A stretch of DNA of 64,000 bases from Rhopalosiphum padi (lineage: Eukaryota; Arthropoda; Insecta; Hemiptera; Aphididae). The position numbers and the translations under genes are program-made. Below are positions 60,712-64,000 of this stretch, piece after piece. Every line of letters begins with the position of its first letter. The first letter of the stretch is position 1. Below the pieces are notes generated by a model. That model did not search any database and was not told the DNA's origin. It saw nothing but the letters and a program-made list of their open reading frames with translations. The stretch spans positions 23,384,865-23,448,864 of the forward strand of contig NC_083599.1 in the NCBI RefSeq assembly GCF_020882245.1. The letters are read 5' to 3'.

Positions 60712-62531
60712 ACCGGTCTACTGTACCGCCTGTAAACAACTTTGACCTTTAAATCTCATAGATCATAATATAATAAATTAAATGAGGTATTTGGTATATT
60801 AATGATTTTCAAGAGACAATAAAGTAAACAATAAAATATAATATAAAGTCAATTTTAATTTTTTTTTTCGCTAAAATATCCAGTACGTCTTCGGTGTTCG
60901 ACTTAATGTCTCGATGCACTGATAACATCGTAGGTCCACTTAACCGTTTCTATTAAGTATTTAAGATAGTAAAAGTTCATAATTATTATATAATGTACAT
61001 TTTTACAAAAAAAATGATTGTAACTCGTATTATTATAATGGACATTTGTGTTGCACTGTTACTCAGCAAAGTAAACTGTTGTTATACAGTAGAGTGATAT
61101 CCACTTGCCCACCTTTTTTATTTGATGTCATCTAATAATCGTTGTTTAAAATTAAAATGCATTACAATCAAAGTAATTTTCAGTTATGGTTAGAATCCAG
61201 CTTCACTATTATTGTTATTGGGGAAAAAAACTATATGTAACAGACTTTAATTAAATACCAAACCTTTCATCATTGGAATACATTTTGTGTCTAAATTGAA
61301 CCAAGATAATACATTTGTCATGTTATTGAGGTTTTAACTAAATTAGTAATATGATCATTAAATTAAAAAGGATATTATAATAATATGCAGTATTCCCTTT
61401 GTTGCATATTTAAATTAATTTAACAAAATTTACCATCTACCGGAAATATTTAAATGTTTTATAAGTATTTTATGAAAGTACCTGGTAGATCTGTAGTTAA
61501 ACGGCGTAGAATCTCGAAGCAGTGGGTATTCGGACAATTGACACCTGGGACTTTTGACACCCGACGGTTTTGCCGATATCGAACTTTTTGCACCCGAGCG
61601 ATTACGATTACGATTACTATAATCGTGATTAGGTAAGTACCTATAGGCATTAGGTAATAGTTATTAGTTACTAATTAGCGTCTGTAGTAGTGTAGTCTGT
61701 ACTCTGTACTAGTTATATTTTAAAGTAACATTTCATTCAATATGGACTCAGAATGTTCCATGTAAAAATTAGATACAACATTTGTTTAAAGCTAAAATAT
61801 AAAATGTTTAAAATGTCCATCAAAATCATGGAGATTACATAAAATAAAAATTCTATCAATTTCATAAATTAGTTTTTTTTTGTAGTTATTAATAAATCTC
61901 AAAGTGCTCATTACAAATCAAATATTTCATCACAAAAAGAATATATTGTACCATAAAGTACAGCACCTTTACTTCAAACACGGACAAAAAAACCAAATAT
62001 TGCATTGTGTAATAATTTTGTAAAAATTAAAATCACATTTAACTTCTAAATACATGTCATTCAATGTTAATCATTTATTATTTATTTTTGAATTTAATTA
62101 CCTATATTTTAGTATGAAATATATTTGTGTTTAGTTATAAATTATGAGCTTATGTATAATAGTATTATGCTACCTTAAAAACGCAGATAATATTCTGAAA
62201 CACGTCGTTCTATAACGTTATACTTCTATACATCATTTGTTTTAAAACATTTTCGTTGATAAAAATAACGAAAAATGAATTTTGTATGTAATTAAATAAA
62301 ATTATCTTGAACCCCAAATACAATTCATATCGAAATGATAGTGACTCATATATTTATGGCTATAATTAATTTGAACATATTTATTTTATTAAATTACTAC
62401 ATAAATGTCAAAATATAATTTTCATGTAATCACAAAAATTGTTTCGAAAATGATTGAATAATACAAGCTCAAATGTGTAATTGTTATCTACAAATAATAG
62501 TCAATCTCCTACCAAGTCGTTAAATAAGTTT
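60712..62531. repeat. Copy of 37480-39353 with transposase remnant
   Basis: Nearly identical to the unit B segment. The hAT transposase tail is again on the minus strand at about 60873-60957 (RLSGPTMLSVHRDIK, with Ser for Asn), but the nearby element end is deleted. No other gene. Confidence 0.55.
60873..60957 (-). pseudogene. hAT transposase C-terminal remnant, second copy
   Basis: The same short frame as at 37641-37725, with MLSVHRDI and VLDILA followed by lysines. It is a duplicate of a dead fragment, not a gene. Confidence 0.55.
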
Positions 62532-62838
62532 AATATAAACCTCAATACAATCGTACGATTGATGTTATACTGTGTTAGCCGACAGCTTAAAACGTTTATT
62601 TGAAAAAATAATAGTGTGTTAAGTATAATTTAGTTTTCTTTTTCGACGAAAGCAGCGACGTGGCCTTTTATAGGTATATCATCTAAATTTTTAGATGAAA
62701 TATACTACTCATTATACGATTATATTTATTATTATTAATATTGTATGATGTTTTAGCAGAATTGGATTTTTGGAGTGTCGATCGGCAACTAGCGTTCGTG
62801 TCCCCTTTGCAGTCAACAGTCAATACTCGTTTCAATCT
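62532..62838 (+). promoter_or_regulatory. Promoter-exon cassette D1
   Basis: AATATAAACCTCAATACAAT, GTACGATTGATGTTATACTG, a changed initiator (ATAATTTAGTTTTC for ATTATTCAGTTTTC), CGACGAAAGCAGCGACGTGG, a perfect hairpin, and CAATCT before GTAAG at 62839. Its coding exon would lie beyond the window. The initiator change (CAG to TAG) may weaken it. Confidence 0.5.
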
Positions 62839-63443
62839 GTAAGTTTAATTTCTGTTAAAATTTACTAAAATACAATATACGGCGAAAAGTATTTCTATTA
62901 ATCGATATATATTTATAGACAACCGTTAATTAATTTATATTTTCAATTTTGTTTTTAATTCCCTCCCAAAAAAGTGTAGTTTATATTGCTCATATATTTA
63001 TTACATAGGTTTACATTAGGTTTATTACAGGTACCTAAGTAAAGTGGACTTCCGTTATATTTTTTTTGGTTTGTTGTCAAACTTTTATAAACGGACTTTA
63101 TGTCCATGTATTTTTGTGTACGTGATTCAGCATATATAGGTTTATAAATATTATAATATATGGTGTACCAGTCTTTAAAATTAAAGTGTTATGAGTGTCG
63201 TCAGAATCACACCCATTACCAGAAAATTACGATATTACACGATAGTTTATTGTGGATATTTTAATTTAGTCGATACCTTGAGGTGTAAAAATCAAAAACC
63301 CTTATAACTTCTAAATACGTATTTGGTGAAAATCATTTATTATTTATTTTTGAATTTAACTACTTATATTTTGTTATGAAATAATTTTGTAATTAGGTAT
63401 AAATTATGAGCTCATGTATAATAGTATTATGTTACATTAAAAA
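62839..63443. other. Spacer after cassette D1
   Basis: Counterpart of 39661-40261; AT-rich, with no gene. It would be intron sequence if D1 is used. Confidence 0.45.
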
Positions 63444-63988
63444 CGTGGAGCCGCATGGGCTACGTCCAAACCGAATGATGTAGATGTATAACGTTATAGG
63501 ACGATGTGTTTCAGAGGACGTAGCCCATTCGGCTCCCATTTAAAAAAAAAAGGTCAATTCCTTAACGGCTCCCATCAAAAAAGCTTTTACGAACACGTAC
63601 CCAAACGGCTCTGGTTTTTTACAACACATATTTTTTCCCACTTCATACAGATTTAAGATCATATCAAAAGAGGTGTAGTTAAGAATGTATTGGTGAACAC
63701 TAACTAAATTATAAAAAAAGATGTATAAAAAGTACGTTTTATTGTGTTAAATTTTAAAGTTAAAAAAATGTATAAAAATGATATAAAATGCATATTATAT
63801 TATTATGAAATAAATTAAGAATAAGTTAAAAAAAAATGTAAAACGAGTTATATATAAATATATAATAATTAATAATATTAAAAAAATTTAAAAATTTAAA
63901 TTGTTTGTAAATTTTTTTTCGATGGGAGCCGTTTAGGAATTAAGCAAACAATGAACAGGAGCTGTTTGGGATGTGCCGTTCGGTTTAT
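63444..63988. mobile_element. GGGAGCC foldback element, copy 6
   Basis: The left end is GGAGCCGCATGGGCTACGTC and the right end is GATGGGAGCCGTTTAGGAATT to GTGCCGTTCGG. Counterpart of copy 4, at the same place downstream of its cassette. Confidence 0.6.
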
Positions 63989-64000
63989 ACTTTATAACAT

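Noticed and set aside
61454..61636. 60-codon frame with RRRISKQWVFGQ
   Set aside because: The counterpart at 38270-38440 is not kept as an open frame of the same kind, and the end is an ATTACG repeat. Treated as repeat DNA.
1..64000. CRISPR arrays, bacterial operons, riboswitches, tRNA or rRNA genes
   Set aside because: No spaced short direct repeats, no ribosome-binding-site-led gene strings and no recognisable structural RNA genes; the tandem repeats here are kilobase-scale segmental duplications of eukaryotic type.

Overview
This is an AT-rich, gene-poor stretch of an insect nuclear genome, most likely an aphid (Hemiptera). The evidence is GT-AG introns, TATA/initiator-type promoters, AATAAA signals, a FLYWCH zinc-finger remnant, a hAT transposase remnant and many small inverted-repeat elements of the kind common in aphids. 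The species call is inference from overall character. There is no bacterial gene organisation.

Almost the whole window is one tandem array of long, nearly identical but rearranged units. Bases 1-1345 match 18331-19675. Bases 7677-12405 match 26375-31097 and 42271-46745. Bases 12405-14340 match 33932-35925 and, split by an insertion, 56713-57095 plus 59197-60125. Bases 37480-40805 match 60712-64000. The units differ mainly by clean deletions and by transposon insertions.

The core of the array is a family of small, basic, Ser/Lys-rich proteins that I do not recognise. Each is encoded in one exon behind a canonical 3' splice site. There are three 93-residue copies (8091, 26785, 42689), one 63-residue paralogue (17328), one start-less or truncated paralogue (18181-18390) and the tail of another (1-61). 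Upstream lie 11 copies of a conserved non-coding promoter-exon cassette: a TATA-like box, TTCAGTT initiator, GC-richer exon without ATG, and a GTAAG donor. Several cassettes precede one coding exon (four, two and three for the 93-residue copies). Either they are alternative promoters or they are the heads of genes whose coding exons were lost.

The other gene with strong support is a two-exon minus-strand gene at 47413-48111. It encodes a 160-residue HP1-like protein with an acidic N-terminus and a C-terminal chromo shadow domain but no chromodomain. It lies in unit C and is missing from unit B. A 157-residue minus-strand reading frame of mobile-element or viral character (1947-2420, 21257-21730) is intact in two units.

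The remainder is repeat debris: a GGGAGCC-type foldback family that often sits at rearrangement breakpoints, two hAT-like elements with exact 8-bp target duplications (one with matching empty sites in the window), a 1.5-kb TTAA-flanked element, a 3.7-kb structure with long terminal inverted repeats, and smaller hairpins.
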